A stretch of 64,000 bases of DNA from an uncultured SAR86 cluster bacterium (GCA_902626385.1 CACOEZ010000002.1:1-64000), one strand, 5' to 3'; positions 1 through 8,365 are shown, numbered from the stretch's first letter. The notes: a model not told the origin generated them from the letters alone. A program made the numbers and translations.

Positions 1-1
1 C

Positions 2-1876
2 GGTGACGCATATCAAAGTGGAGGATATGGTAGGGATTTAGTTGATACTGAACTCTTAAAAAGGGTTGAGATCCTTAAAGGGCCTAGTTCATCCCTATAT
101 GGATCAGATGGATTGGCTGGAACAATAGCATACACAACAAAGGATGCATCTGATTTAGTAGATGATTCTAAATCATATCTTTCTGCTACTTTAAGTTCTC
201 AAGATGTTAACAGTCAGGAAAAAGTTACTGTCCTTGGCGCAATGGTAAGAAATAACATAGAAGCGTTATTACAAGTTAGCTCCAGAGATATGAATGAAAT
301 GGAAGTGCACGATGACGCAACTGAAACTCTAAATCCAATGGATGGTGAGCAGGATAGTGTTTTGGCAAAGCTAAAAATATCACTTAATAATGGATCATCA
401 ATAAACATGACATTTGATAATCAAGAGTCTGATTCAGAATATAATCTTCTTACTGATCTAGGTAGTGGCTTCAGTGCCTCAAACATGCAAGTAGAAAATG
501 TCTCTTCCTCAGTCGGGCTAGATAATCTTACTAGAGAGAGACTATCATTAACTTATGAATTTGAGGGGAGTAATACTTTCTTTGATAGTGGGGTAATAAG
601 GTCTTTTTCACAAACCACTGATCAGAGGACCACTACTTCAAAAAATAAGGCAATAATGGTAATGCCAGCCTTTGGTCCTCCAATACCATCTTTCGTTCCA
701 ACATCTGAATACAGCGATTATGATTTCAATCAGGAAGTATCAGGATTTTCTTTAGAGATGATCAAAGTTATAGGTAATCATAATATTGTTTATGGTGTTG
801 AAAGCGAAACAGCAGAATATTCAAGAAATAATGATAAAACAGAAGTTAATCTTATTACTGGAGTGGTGAACAAAACACTAGCAAATACTCTCTATCCTCA
901 TAAACGTTTTCCAGATAGTGAAGTAACTCGAGAAGCCATATTTATCAACGACAGAATTTATTTGAATGATAGAACTACTGTTGTTTTGGGTGCTCGTTAT
1001 GACTCATATGATCAAAAAGCTAAATCAGATGCATTGCACGCAAGAAATAACATTTTTGGTCATGAAGTTAAACCAAGAAGTGATAGTCAAGTATCAATGA
1101 AAGTTGGTTTGATAAGAGACATATCAGAGGATATGTCAGTATTTATGCAATATGCAGAAGGATACAGAAATCCTAATTTTGATGAGGCATACAATACTTA
1201 TACAAACCTAGCGCAAATGTATACGATAATTCCCAATCCAAACATCACTGCTGAGACCAGTGAAGGATTTGAAGTAGGTTTAAGAGGATCTTTAACAAAT
1301 ACATCATGGTCACTGGCTTATTATAAAAATGATTACAAAGACTTCATTGCTTATGAATTTCTTTTCCCACCAATTCAGGGAGTTCTGCAAGTTCAATATC
1401 AAAATCTTGGCTCTGTTGAGACAGATGGCATAGAGTTTGAATCTAAAACAGTATTTAATGATAATCTTTCAGCCTCAGTCGGCATTAGTTTAAATGATGG
1501 TAAAGAAGGCGATGATTACTTGAGTTCTCTTTCACCAGATCATGCTAAAGTCTCGCTTGCATGGGTTTCTGATAGTGGAAGATTGAGATGGAATACTGTA
1601 TCCACTCTAATGGAATCAAGTCGATCTAATTTAAGTCCTGTATGTGGCAGAGGAGGTCAATGTTCTCCTGCTCAAGGTACAGCTGGTCGAGTTTCATTAG
1701 ATACTTACTTAAGCTTTGATCTAACTGAAAAAGTTAATTTAAAACTTGGTGTAAGAAACCTAACAGATATTAAATATTGGGACTTTCCAACAATTGCTGG
1801 ACAAGCTGCTGGAACTGCAGATGAGTATTTAATGCCAGGTCGAAATACAAGTTTTTCTATAAGATATAGCTTATAA
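2..1876 (+). CDS. TonB-dependent heme/hemoglobin-type receptor, 5' truncated by window edge
   Basis: Outer-membrane receptor that imports a ligand using TonB-transduced energy. The frame is open from base 2, so the gene starts upstream. The first visible codons finish the plug domain, with VEILKGPSSSLYGSDGLAG followed by a TKDASDLV stretch. The rest is a 22-strand-type beta barrel ending in an aromatic-rich strand (SFSIRYSL). The plug motif and the late-barrel NLTDIKYWDFPTIAG...MPGRN pattern match the heme/hemoglobin receptor subfamily as I know it; the subfamily call is inference. The TTG at 113 lies inside the plug and is not the real start. A strong terminator follows the stop codon. Signal peptide, TonB box and promoter are outside the window. 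Confidence 0.85.
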   Translation, partial: GDAYQSGGYGRDLVDTELLKRVEILKGPSSSLYGSDGLAGTIAYTTKDASDLVDDSKSYLSATLSSQDVNSQEKVTVLGAMVRNNIEALLQVSSRDMNEMEVHDDATETLNPMDGEQDSVLAKLKISLNNGSSINMTFDNQESDSEYNLLTDLGSGFSASNMQVENVSSSVGLDNLTRERLSLTYEFEGSNTFFDSGVIRSFSQTTDQRTTTSKNKAIMVMPAFGPPIPSFVPTSEYSDYDFNQEVSGFSLEMIKVIGNHNIVYGVESETAEYSRNNDKTEVNLITGVVNKTLANTLYPHKRFPDSEVTREAIFINDRIYLNDRTTVVLGARYDSYDQKAKSDALHARNNIFGHEVKPRSDSQVSMKVGLIRDISEDMSVFMQYAEGYRNPNFDEAYNTYTNLAQMYTIIPNPNITAETSEGFEVGLRGSLTNTSWSLAYYKNDYKDFIAYEFLFPPIQGVLQVQYQNLGSVETDGIEFESKTVFNDNLSASVGISLNDGKEGDDYLSSLSPDHAKVSLAWVSDSGRLRWNTVSTLMESSRSNLSPVCGRGGQCSPAQGTAGRVSLDTYLSFDLTEKVNLKLGVRNLTDIKYWDFPTIAGQAAGTADEYLMPGRNTSFSIRYSL

Positions 1877-1888
1877 AATAACTCACGC

Positions 1889-1930
1889 AAAAGGTCGATT
1901 TTTATCAAACAAAATCGACCTTTTTTCTTT
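1889..1930 (+). terminator. Rho-independent terminator after heme-type receptor
   Basis: A perfect 14-bp inverted repeat (arms 1889-1902 and 1911-1924, core ggtcgatttt/aaaatcgacc, 8-nt loop) is followed by a T-rich tract. It starts 12 bases after the receptor stop codon and isolates that gene from the methyltransferase gene at 2015. Confidence 0.9.
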
Positions 1931-2014
1931 TAAAAAAAACGATTTACAAACATATAAAAATGTCGTTTAATCGAATGATAATTTATATTTGTCATCAATT
2001 TACGGAGGGGTAAT

Positions 2015-3319
2015 ATGACACATCCAAACCATCCTAGTGTTGATCAAAGTGATCGGGTAGTTCCATACAATCTTAGACAAAGTGGCAGAACACCAACTGA
2101 GCTTTTGATTTCAACTAGAGTAAGAAAATCTCCATTTTGGCATTTGTCTCATGAGGCAGGATGTTGGAGAGCTACTATATATAACCGAATATATCATCCA
2201 AGAGGCTATGTAAAGCCTGAAGATGGTGGTGCAATGGTTGAATATGATGCTCTGGTAAATAGAGTAACCATGTGGAACGTTGCAGTTGAGAGACAAATAA
2301 GAGTTAAGGGTCCTGATGCTGAGGCTTTTACAGATTTTGTTATTACAAGAGATGCAACCAAAATTGAACCAGGTAATGGTAAGTACGCAATACTATGCAA
2401 TGACAAAGGTGGAATTTTAAATGACCCAGTTTTACTTCGACTTTCTGAAGATGAATTTTGGTTTTCAATTTCTGATAGCGATCTTTTACTTTGGTTACAA
2501 GGAGTAAATGTTGCAAAACAATTTGATGTAATCATTGACGAAATTGATGTGTGTCCGCTTCAAATACAAGGTCCGTTATCAGAGGATCTAATGGCAAAAC
2601 TTGCTGGCGAAGAACTAAGAGAAATTCCTTACTATGGATTAATGGAAACAAAAATTGGTGGTGCCGATTGTGTAATCAGTCAAACGGGATTTACTGGTGA
2701 GAAAGGCTATGAAATATATGTAAGAGATGCACATGAAAATGCTGAATTGGTATGGAATGGAGTTTTAGAAGCTGGTGAAGAATTTGGATTAATGGTTATT
2801 GCTCCAGCTCATCATAGAAGAATTGCAGCCGGTATTTTGTCATGGGGCCAAGATCTTGATCACGAGACTTCACCTTTTCAAGTAAACTTAGCTTACCAAG
2901 TACCACGTAATAAAACTGCAGATTATATTGGTAAAGAAGAGCTCGAAAGACAGCGTGCTGTAATTGATGCTGGTGATGCTCCATTTAAAATGAAAATGGT
3001 TGGAATTACTCTTGGCGGCAAAGAAATAACTGATTATGCTCCTGATTTTTGGCTTATTGCCGATACTGATGGTCAAGACGTTGGTTACATAACATCACCT
3101 TGGTGGTCGCCTGAACTTGAAACCAATATTGCACTAGCATGGGTTCCATGGAACATGTCTGAAATTGGAACTAAATTACAAGTAAGGCTGCCTGATGAAT
3201 ATTCTGAAACTTCAGGAGAGCCTGTTGCCGCTGAGGTTGTTGATGTTCCTTTTAGGGAGTCAGTTAATCCAAATAAACGTGAAGTCCAAAAAGAAAAAGG
3301 ACTAGACTACGCTGATTAG
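2015..3319 (+). CDS. GcvT-family tetrahydrofolate-dependent methyltransferase, DmdA (DMSP demethylase)-like
   Basis: Probable cytosolic enzyme that moves a one-carbon unit to tetrahydrofolate. The 434 residues contain the GcvT fold landmarks: VITRDATKIEPGNGKY, GGILNDPVLLRL, SISDSDLLLW, PLQIQGP, then GFTGEKGYEIYV and the C-terminal barrel. The pattern 'DSD-LLW ... PLQIQGP' and the WNVAVERQIRVKGPDAEAF segment resemble dimethylsulfoniopropionate demethylases and O-demethylases more than glycine-cleavage T proteins. No gcvH or gcvP lies nearby. The length exceeds typical DmdA (about 370), with an N-terminal extension of roughly 35 residues, so the substrate is uncertain. A strong Shine-Dalgarno (ggagggg, 2003-2009) sets the ATG at 2015. 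A hairpin follows the stop. Alternatives are another O- or S-demethylase, or a sarcosine/dimethylglycine-type paralogue. Confidence 0.8.
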   Translation: MTHPNHPSVDQSDRVVPYNLRQSGRTPTELLISTRVRKSPFWHLSHEAGCWRATIYNRIYHPRGYVKPEDGGAMVEYDALVNRVTMWNVAVERQIRVKGPDAEAFTDFVITRDATKIEPGNGKYAILCNDKGGILNDPVLLRLSEDEFWFSISDSDLLLWLQGVNVAKQFDVIIDEIDVCPLQIQGPLSEDLMAKLAGEELREIPYYGLMETKIGGADCVISQTGFTGEKGYEIYVRDAHENAELVWNGVLEAGEEFGLMVIAPAHHRRIAAGILSWGQDLDHETSPFQVNLAYQVPRNKTADYIGKEELERQRAVIDAGDAPFKMKMVGITLGGKEITDYAPDFWLIADTDGQDVGYITSPWWSPELETNIALAWVPWNMSEIGTKLQVRLPDEYSETSGEPVAAEVVDVPFRESVNPNKREVQKEKGLDYAD

Positions 3320-3329
3320 TAAATACGTG

Positions 3330-3360
3330 AAGCGGAATTTATCATGAAATTCCGCTTTGC
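3330..3360 (+). terminator. Hairpin after the DmdA-like gene
   Basis: An 11-bp inverted repeat (arms 3330-3340 and 3347-3357, core agcggaattt/aaattccgct) has the loop atcatg and is followed by only a short T run. It begins 10 bases after the stop of the methyltransferase gene. The ATG in the loop (3344) is in frame with the next gene, but the hairpin makes it an unlikely start. Confidence 0.6.
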
Positions 3361-3364
3361 AATT

Positions 3365-3958
3365 ATGAAATCATCCATCTTTATATTTTTTTTAACACTT
3401 TCAGTTAATGTATACTCAGAGAGTTCAAAGATTTTATGTGAACTTGATGGAGACTTTTCAGTTACATATAAAGATATAAAGAAGACTTATCTCGCAGAAG
3501 GAATCGATCTTTTTAAAAATTTAGCAAGACAAACTCAACAATCATTATTTTTATTGAGAAGGGCAAAAACAAATTTTGCAGAAGAAGACTGGCAAAAAAG
3601 TCCATTGTACGTTGTGCAATATTGGGAAGTCGATTCAAAAAATGAAGAATTTAAGTCTTTGACTCATACTTTAGAACCATCTCCTATGTGGGTCAATGAG
3701 GATGCTTCATGGAGTGTTCAAAATAAAGAAACTGGCATTACAGTAACACATCTAATGAGCACTGATGAAACACATCCTCTATTTCCTGAATACGATGTTC
3801 AGGTTTATAAAATTACCAATACTTTTAATTGGTTTACAGGTAAAGGACAGATTTTTGGCGATATATGGTTGAAAAAAAAGGATGGCACAAGAGGTAAAAA
3901 TCCAAAAGTTGAGATCTATGCAAACGGGAAATGTGCAGCTCAAGAGAAAAAGTTTTAA
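3365..3958 (+). CDS. Small exported protein of unknown function
   Basis: I do not recognise a family. Starting at the ATG at 3365, the product has 197 residues and opens with a clear signal peptide (MKSSIFIFFLTLSVNVYS, hydrophobic core residues 4-15). The mature part is expected in the periplasm. It has two cysteines, one near each end (C near residue 25 in ILCELDGDF, and C near 190 in ANGKCAAQ), which could form a disulfide. Aromatic-rich beta-like segments dominate (YVVQYWEV, MWVNEDASWSVQNK, NTFNWFTGKGQIFGDIWL). An in-frame ATG at 3344 falls in a hairpin loop and would bury the signal peptide. No conserved neighbour hints at its role. Confidence 0.65.
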   Translation: MKSSIFIFFLTLSVNVYSESSKILCELDGDFSVTYKDIKKTYLAEGIDLFKNLARQTQQSLFLLRRAKTNFAEEDWQKSPLYVVQYWEVDSKNEEFKSLTHTLEPSPMWVNEDASWSVQNKETGITVTHLMSTDETHPLFPEYDVQVYKITNTFNWFTGKGQIFGDIWLKKKDGTRGKNPKVEIYANGKCAAQEKKF

Positions 3959-4016
3959 TAAAAAAAATCTATCGTTCAATTCCTACATGAACGCGATTCT
4001 CAAGACTTAAGAAGTA

Positions 4017-4169
4017 TTATTTATTTTTTCGAGCTTTTCGTAATTCTCTATATAACTTATCAAGTTTTTGTTTTTTGATAATTCTTACAGCTTTCCTTCT
4101 TAAACTTGCGAGCTTAGACTTTCTAATTCTTTCTCCTTTGTTTATGTGCGCTTCTCCAAAATTTACAAT
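4017..4169 (-). CDS. Possible very short, highly basic protein with a non-AUG start
   Basis: The leftward open frame ends at 4017 in the gap between the exported-protein gene and hflX. Its last 50 codons are strikingly Lys/Arg rich, with a helix-like KAVRIIKKQKLDKLYRELRK segment. No ATG, GTG or TTG occurs in frame between the hflX overlap and this stretch. Two ATT codons are possible starts. The one at 4127 has an aaggag motif (4133-4138) five bases upstream and gives 36 residues; the one at 4169 gives 50 residues. The composition resembles ribosome-associated small proteins, but I cannot name a family. It may also be a chance open frame. Confidence 0.3.
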   Translation of the reverse strand: MVNFGEAHINKGERIRKSKLASLRRKAVRIIKKQKLDKLYRELRKARKNK

Positions 4170-4221
4170 TTTTCTCTCTTTAATAGTAACAAAAATACAT
4201 AAAAACTCTACAATGTAGCTG

Positions 4222-5535
4222 ATGGATCGTATTGAAAAAAAATCTACACAAAAATCTCTTCTAGTTTTTACTGAAATAGAATCTTTAAATAAAGGCGAAA
4301 ATCTTATTAATGAGTACGAGGAGTTTCTAAGTCTTGTCAAATCATCAGAAGTCGAAGTATTAGACTCTTTAAAGTTTAAACAAAGAACGCCAGTTACAAG
4401 CACTTTTATTTCAAGTGGGAAGCTCGAATCTATAAAAGACCTTCCTATGCTAGGTAAGGTAGATCTCATAATTATCAATCATCAGTTATCTGCATCTCAA
4501 AATAGAAATCTTGAAAAATATCTTAATAAAAGAGTTATTGATAAAACCGAATTAATTTTAGATATCTTTGCTTCCAGAGCAACATCTCACATTGGTAAGT
4601 TACAAGTCGAGCTAGCACAGTTAAATCATCTATCTACAAGATTGATAAGAGGCTGGACTCACCTCGAGAGACAAAAAGGAGGTATTGGTTTAAGAGGTCC
4701 AGGTGAGACTCAGCTTGAGACTGATAGACGTTTAATTTCAAAAAGAATTAAAAGATTAAATTACAGATTAAGCAAGGCACATAAACAAAGGGAAATTAAT
4801 AGATACTCAAGAAAGAAAAGCAGAAATAAGCTTGTGGCTTTGGTTGGATATACAAATGCCGGGAAAACAACATTATTTAATAAGCTTACAGAAAGCATAC
4901 AAGTTGCAGAGGATAAACTTTTTGCAACTCTTGATTCAGTTACAAGAAAAAATAAAAAACCTGAGCATGGACCTATACTATTTTCTGATACTGTTGGTTT
5001 CATATCTGATCTTCCAACAGAGCTAGTCGAATCTTTTAAGGCAACGCTTGATGAGTTAAATTCTGCTGATTTGTTATTACATGTTGTTGATGTTTCAGAT
5101 CTTGATCATAGGATTAAATTTAATAAAGTTAATAAGATTTTGGATGATCTATCTTTAACAGATATCCCTCAGATCATTGTCAACAACAAATGTGATCTAG
5201 TCACGGATCATAAAATTCAAGCTTTAAGGAAAAGAAACCATGATCAAGTTTTTATTTCTGCAGAGAAAGAATCAGAATTTAATGATCTTAGATCAAATAT
5301 AAATGAAATTTTATTTAATGGAACATTTAAGGGATGGGTATCAATTGAAAACAATCTTGGAAACATAAGATCTTTATTATTTGATATGGGATGTGTTCAA
5401 GAGGAAAAAATTTCGCCAACTGGAAAAATGCTTGCAAATATTAAAATAGGTAACGATGAGCTGAAGCAATTTATTGATGTTAAGGGTTTTGAACTTTGTA
5501 ATGATAAGGATATACTTTCGGAATCTGTGAATTAA
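4222..5535 (+). CDS. hflX: Ribosome-associated GTPase HflX
   Basis: HflX is a GTPase that binds the large ribosomal subunit and splits stalled or hibernating ribosomes. The 437-residue product shows the HflX N-terminal domain (FISSGKLESIKD...), the family hallmark GIGLRGPGETQLETDRR near residue 155, and a G domain with GYTNAGKT (P-loop near residue 209), DTVGF (G3) and NNKCDL (G4). The length is normal for the family. The start ATG lacks a good Shine-Dalgarno site. In many gammaproteobacteria hflX sits between hfq and hflK; here it is about 38 kb away from hflKC. The downstream DoxX gene follows after 12 bases and may be cotranscribed. Confidence 0.95.
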   Translation: MDRIEKKSTQKSLLVFTEIESLNKGENLINEYEEFLSLVKSSEVEVLDSLKFKQRTPVTSTFISSGKLESIKDLPMLGKVDLIIINHQLSASQNRNLEKYLNKRVIDKTELILDIFASRATSHIGKLQVELAQLNHLSTRLIRGWTHLERQKGGIGLRGPGETQLETDRRLISKRIKRLNYRLSKAHKQREINRYSRKKSRNKLVALVGYTNAGKTTLFNKLTESIQVAEDKLFATLDSVTRKNKKPEHGPILFSDTVGFISDLPTELVESFKATLDELNSADLLLHVVDVSDLDHRIKFNKVNKILDDLSLTDIPQIIVNNKCDLVTDHKIQALRKRNHDQVFISAEKESEFNDLRSNINEILFNGTFKGWVSIENNLGNIRSLLFDMGCVQEEKISPTGKMLANIKIGNDELKQFIDVKGFELCNDKDILSESVN

Positions 5536-5547
5536 AAATATTTTAAA

Positions 5548-5970
5548 ATGAAAAAATTAGATACTTTACTAGAATCGATAGCAAAACCTTTAATACCTAT
5601 TACACCATGGTTACTTAGACTTGGTTTGGGCACATCATTTATATTACATGGTATTGGAAAGTTCCCACTGCCACCTGAAAAAATGGTTACTTGGTTTGAA
5701 AGTATGGGTTATATGTACCCAGAACTGGTAACAAGTATGGTTGCTGTAGGAGAGGTTGCTGCAGGTGCTGGAATAATTTTAGGTGGTCTATTAAGTGGAC
5801 ACCTAGGAAATCTGATTACAAGATTATCTGGAGGAGCTGTTGTGGTTATTATGATCGGTGCAATACTTATCGCTCACTCGGATTGGCTTGTTACAAAAAA
5901 ATTATTTATGAGCGAGCAGATATTCCTATTTATAATTGGCTTATTTTTCGCGATAAAAGGTAATAAGTAG
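5548..5970 (+). CDS. DoxX-family membrane protein
   Basis: A 140-residue integral membrane protein with about four hydrophobic helices: LLRLGLGTSFILHGIGKF, the VAVGEVAAGAGIILGG region, AVVVIMIGAILIA and IFLFIIGLFFAI. The first helix carries the G-x-x-F-x-x-H-G-x-x-K pattern seen in DoxX/DUF4870-like redox-membrane proteins. DoxX proteins are linked to quinone or thiosulfate oxidation and to oxidative-stress complexes, but the exact reaction here cannot be told. It starts 12 bases after hflX with no terminator between them. A second DoxX-type gene lies at 13342-13731. Confidence 0.75.
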   Translation: MKKLDTLLESIAKPLIPITPWLLRLGLGTSFILHGIGKFPLPPEKMVTWFESMGYMYPELVTSMVAVGEVAAGAGIILGGLLSGHLGNLITRLSGGAVVVIMIGAILIAHSDWLVTKKLFMSEQIFLFIIGLFFAIKGNK

Positions 5971-6041
5971 ATTTTTTGCAATTAAATTGCGGATTCCATA
6001 AAAATACTTCTTTATTGTAAAAATTAATTTAAAGAAATATG

Positions 6042-6079
6042 TTGCAAATCTAAATGAGAATCATTATCATTCTCATTTA
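6042..6079 (+). promoter_or_regulatory. Fur box overlapping a sigma70-like promoter
   Basis: The segment 6051-6079 is a dyad with 11-base perfect arms (taaatgagaat ... attctcattta) around an A/T-rich centre, which closely fits the Fur consensus of repeated gataat/attatc hexamers. It overlaps a plausible promoter: ttgcaa (-35, 6042-6047), a 17-base spacer and tatcat (-10, 6065-6070), predicting transcription from about 6077. Iron-loaded Fur would block this promoter and repress the siderophore receptor at 6194. The Fur box reading is strong; the promoter hexamers are a reading by eye. Confidence 0.85.
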
Positions 6080-6080
6080 A

Positions 6081-6171
6081 GAAAGCTACTTTATTGGTCA
6101 TTCCCCTAAAAGTGTGCAGTTTTATTGATTTTTAATAATCAAAAATCTTTAGGCGAAAAAAAGTAGCTTTC
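6081..6171 (+). promoter_or_regulatory. Nested hairpin in the 5' leader of the siderophore receptor mRNA
   Basis: Three nested stems fill the leader just downstream of the predicted start of transcription. P1 is 12 perfect pairs (6081-6092 with 6160-6171, gaaagctacttt/aaagtagctttc). P2 is 6 pairs (6105-6110 with 6148-6153, cctaaa/tttagg). P3 is 7 pairs (6127-6133 with 6141-6147, gattttt/aaaaatc). P2 and P3 are contiguous on the 3' side. No T tract follows, so it is not a simple terminator. The ribosome-binding site begins 12 bases beyond P1. It could be an mRNA stabiliser or a regulatory leader; it does not match a riboswitch that I can name. Confidence 0.6.
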
Positions 6172-6193
6172 GCTTTAATTTATGAGGATAAAT

Positions 6194-8272
6194 ATGAATA
6201 AAATAAAAAACAGGTTTTTTGATGATATATCTCCAATATTGATGATTGGAGTTTTACTTGTATCATCATTTGTAATAAATGCGCAGGATAACGATGATGT
6301 TGAAGAGGTTGTTGTAAAAGGTAACGTTCTTCAGACTGATCAGGTAAATGCGCTTAAAACACCAGTACCGATCTTAGATGTACCTCAAACTGTATCAATT
6401 GTTACAGATGACGACATCCGAAAACAAGGTTTTAGAGAAATTGGTGACATTGTTAGATACACACCAGGTGTAAATACTTCACAAGGTGAGGGTCACCGTG
6501 ATGCTGTCGTCTTTAGGGGCGTACGATCTACTGCAGACTTTTTCCAAGATGGAAACAGAGATGATGTTCAATACTATCGTTCTCTGTATAACGTCGAACA
6601 GGTTGAAATTCTTAGAGGACCGAATGCTCTTTTATTTGGAAGAGGTGGAACTGGCGGAATAATCAATAGAGTCTCGAAAAAGGCAACTTTAGGCGATACA
6701 TTTGGATCAGTAGATTTTGGTGTAGACAGCTTCGGAGCTAACGATATAGCGGTTGACTACAATACTGGTACTGGAGATAACACTGCCATTCGAGTAATGA
6801 TGCATAGCGATGCTCTTGAAAATCACAGAGATCATTATGATGGAAGACGTCTTGGGTTTAATCCTACTCTTAAAATTAAGATGAATGATACGACTACATT
6901 AGACATTTCATATGAACATGCTGATCACGAGAGATATATTGATAGAGGTGTCCCAACTGAAAATGGTGAGCCTGTTGAAAGATTTGAAAAAATAACCTTT
7001 GGTGGTGATGATAACCTAACAACTTTAAAGGCAAATATCCTCAGAGCTACTTTAAGTAAAGAGTTTTCTGATACCAGAAAAGGTAATTTATCTATAGTAT
7101 CTAGTGATTTTGAAAAGATGTATAAAAACTACTATGCATCTGGTTACACTGCAGGCGCTACTGTAGTAACTATGGACGGATATTTAGATCCAACTGAGCG
7201 TGATAACACAATTATTTCAGGTAGCATGGTTAATGAAGTTGGCAATCATACTGTATTAGTTGGTGTTGAAATGATTGATACCACAAACAATAACCATAGA
7301 TACAATACATTCTGGTCTACAACAAGTGATGACAATGAAGTTTTCAACATCACAAGACCAATGAACTTTAATGTAAATTCTGCTGGTGTTGCTACAAGTA
7401 ATGACTACACTGCTGATCTGAAGAGTAAAACAAAATCTGAAATTGATGTTACATCTCTTTATATACAAGATCAGATTGATGTTTCTGATAACTTGAAACT
7501 AATGATTGGTGGTCGTCACGATTCATTTGATATTACAGTAACTGACATTAAAGCTGGCTCAGCTGCCGCTAGAAAAGATACAAAATTTTCACCAAGAGCT
7601 GGTGTAATTTTCAAGCCACAGGATAATGTTTCGTGGTACTACAGTTACAGTGAAAGTTTCTTACCAAGATCTGGTGAGCAATATAAAAAATTAACAGCTT
7701 CAGCTGCTGCTTTAGACCCAGATGTTTATGAAAGTAGCGAAGTTGGTGTTAAATGGGCTATTTCACCAGATTTAAGCTTTACTGCTGCATACTTTGACAG
7801 TGAACAAACTGTTGCAACAAGAGATGATAGTGGTGAAAGTGCTGAGATTGTAGGATTACAAGTTGACGGAATTGAGCTCGAGCTAAAAGGAAAAGTTAAT
7901 GACAACCTAAGTGTAGTTGTTGGTTACACAGACATGGATGGAGAAACTAGTTCCGGTGGCGAGCCAAGAGAAATTCCTGACAATACTCTTACAGTTTATG
8001 CTACATATCAAGTTAATGATCAGCTTGGATGGGGCGTCGGAGTAATGAAAGTTGGAGAGTCAAAAATTAGTAATAACAAACCAAGTTTAGTTCTACCTTC
8101 ATATACAAGAGTAGACTTTAGTGTTTCTTATGATGTTTCTGATGATCTTACATTAAGACTAAATGCGGAAAACTTAACTGATGAGTTATATTTCCCTCAT
8201 TCTCATAGTACTCACCAAGCTTCTGTTGGCGAGCCTATGAATGTACGTCTTTCATTAACAAGGAAGTTCTAA
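6194..8272 (+). CDS. TonB-dependent catecholate-siderophore-type receptor
   Basis: Outer-membrane importer, probably for a ferric catecholate siderophore. The ATG at 6194 is preferred over the one at 6182, because gagga (6184-6188) then lies at the right distance as a Shine-Dalgarno site. The 692-residue product has a signal peptide ending near VINA, and the plug domain contains DVPQTVSIVTDDDIR, FRGVRSTADFFQDG and VEQVEILRGPNALLFGRGG, typical of the TonB-siderophore subfamily (Fiu/FhuA-like). The barrel ends in LSLTRKF with the usual terminal Phe. The Fur box upstream supports iron regulation. A strong terminator follows. No siderophore biosynthesis genes are nearby, which suggests uptake of foreign siderophores. 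Confidence 0.92.
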   Translation: MNKIKNRFFDDISPILMIGVLLVSSFVINAQDNDDVEEVVVKGNVLQTDQVNALKTPVPILDVPQTVSIVTDDDIRKQGFREIGDIVRYTPGVNTSQGEGHRDAVVFRGVRSTADFFQDGNRDDVQYYRSLYNVEQVEILRGPNALLFGRGGTGGIINRVSKKATLGDTFGSVDFGVDSFGANDIAVDYNTGTGDNTAIRVMMHSDALENHRDHYDGRRLGFNPTLKIKMNDTTTLDISYEHADHERYIDRGVPTENGEPVERFEKITFGGDDNLTTLKANILRATLSKEFSDTRKGNLSIVSSDFEKMYKNYYASGYTAGATVVTMDGYLDPTERDNTIISGSMVNEVGNHTVLVGVEMIDTTNNNHRYNTFWSTTSDDNEVFNITRPMNFNVNSAGVATSNDYTADLKSKTKSEIDVTSLYIQDQIDVSDNLKLMIGGRHDSFDITVTDIKAGSAAARKDTKFSPRAGVIFKPQDNVSWYYSYSESFLPRSGEQYKKLTASAAALDPDVYESSEVGVKWAISPDLSFTAAYFDSEQTVATRDDSGESAEIVGLQVDGIELELKGKVNDNLSVVVGYTDMDGETSSGGEPREIPDNTLTVYATYQVNDQLGWGVGVMKVGESKISNNKPSLVLPSYTRVDFSVSYDVSDDLTLRLNAENLTDELYFPHSHSTHQASVGEPMNVRLSLTRKF

Positions 8273-8290
8273 GAAAATTTTTGGGAGAGA

Positions 8291-8347
8291 GGGGTGAGTA
8301 CAATACCCCTAAAATCTAAGGGGCAATTTTATTGCCCCTTTTTTTAA
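8291..8347 (+). terminator. Rho-independent terminator after siderophore receptor
   Basis: The main hairpin has 10 perfect pairs (8318-8327 with 8331-8340, aaggggcaat/attgcccctt), a 3-base loop and a run of T. A smaller hairpin just upstream (8291-8295 with 8305-8309, ggggt/acccc) is also present. The strong stem and T tract make termination after the receptor very likely. Confidence 0.9.
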
Positions 8348-8365
8348 AATAAGTAAAATGCAGAT

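Noticed and set aside
5971..6000. Terminator after the DoxX gene (gcaat...attgc hairpin)
   Set aside because: The stem is only 5 bp and the T run lies before rather than after it in the direction of transcription.
6081..6171. Cobalamin or other known riboswitch upstream of the TonB receptor
   Set aside because: The element is about 90 bases with simple nested stems; no B12-box-like conserved core is visible, and the adjacent Fur box points to iron control.
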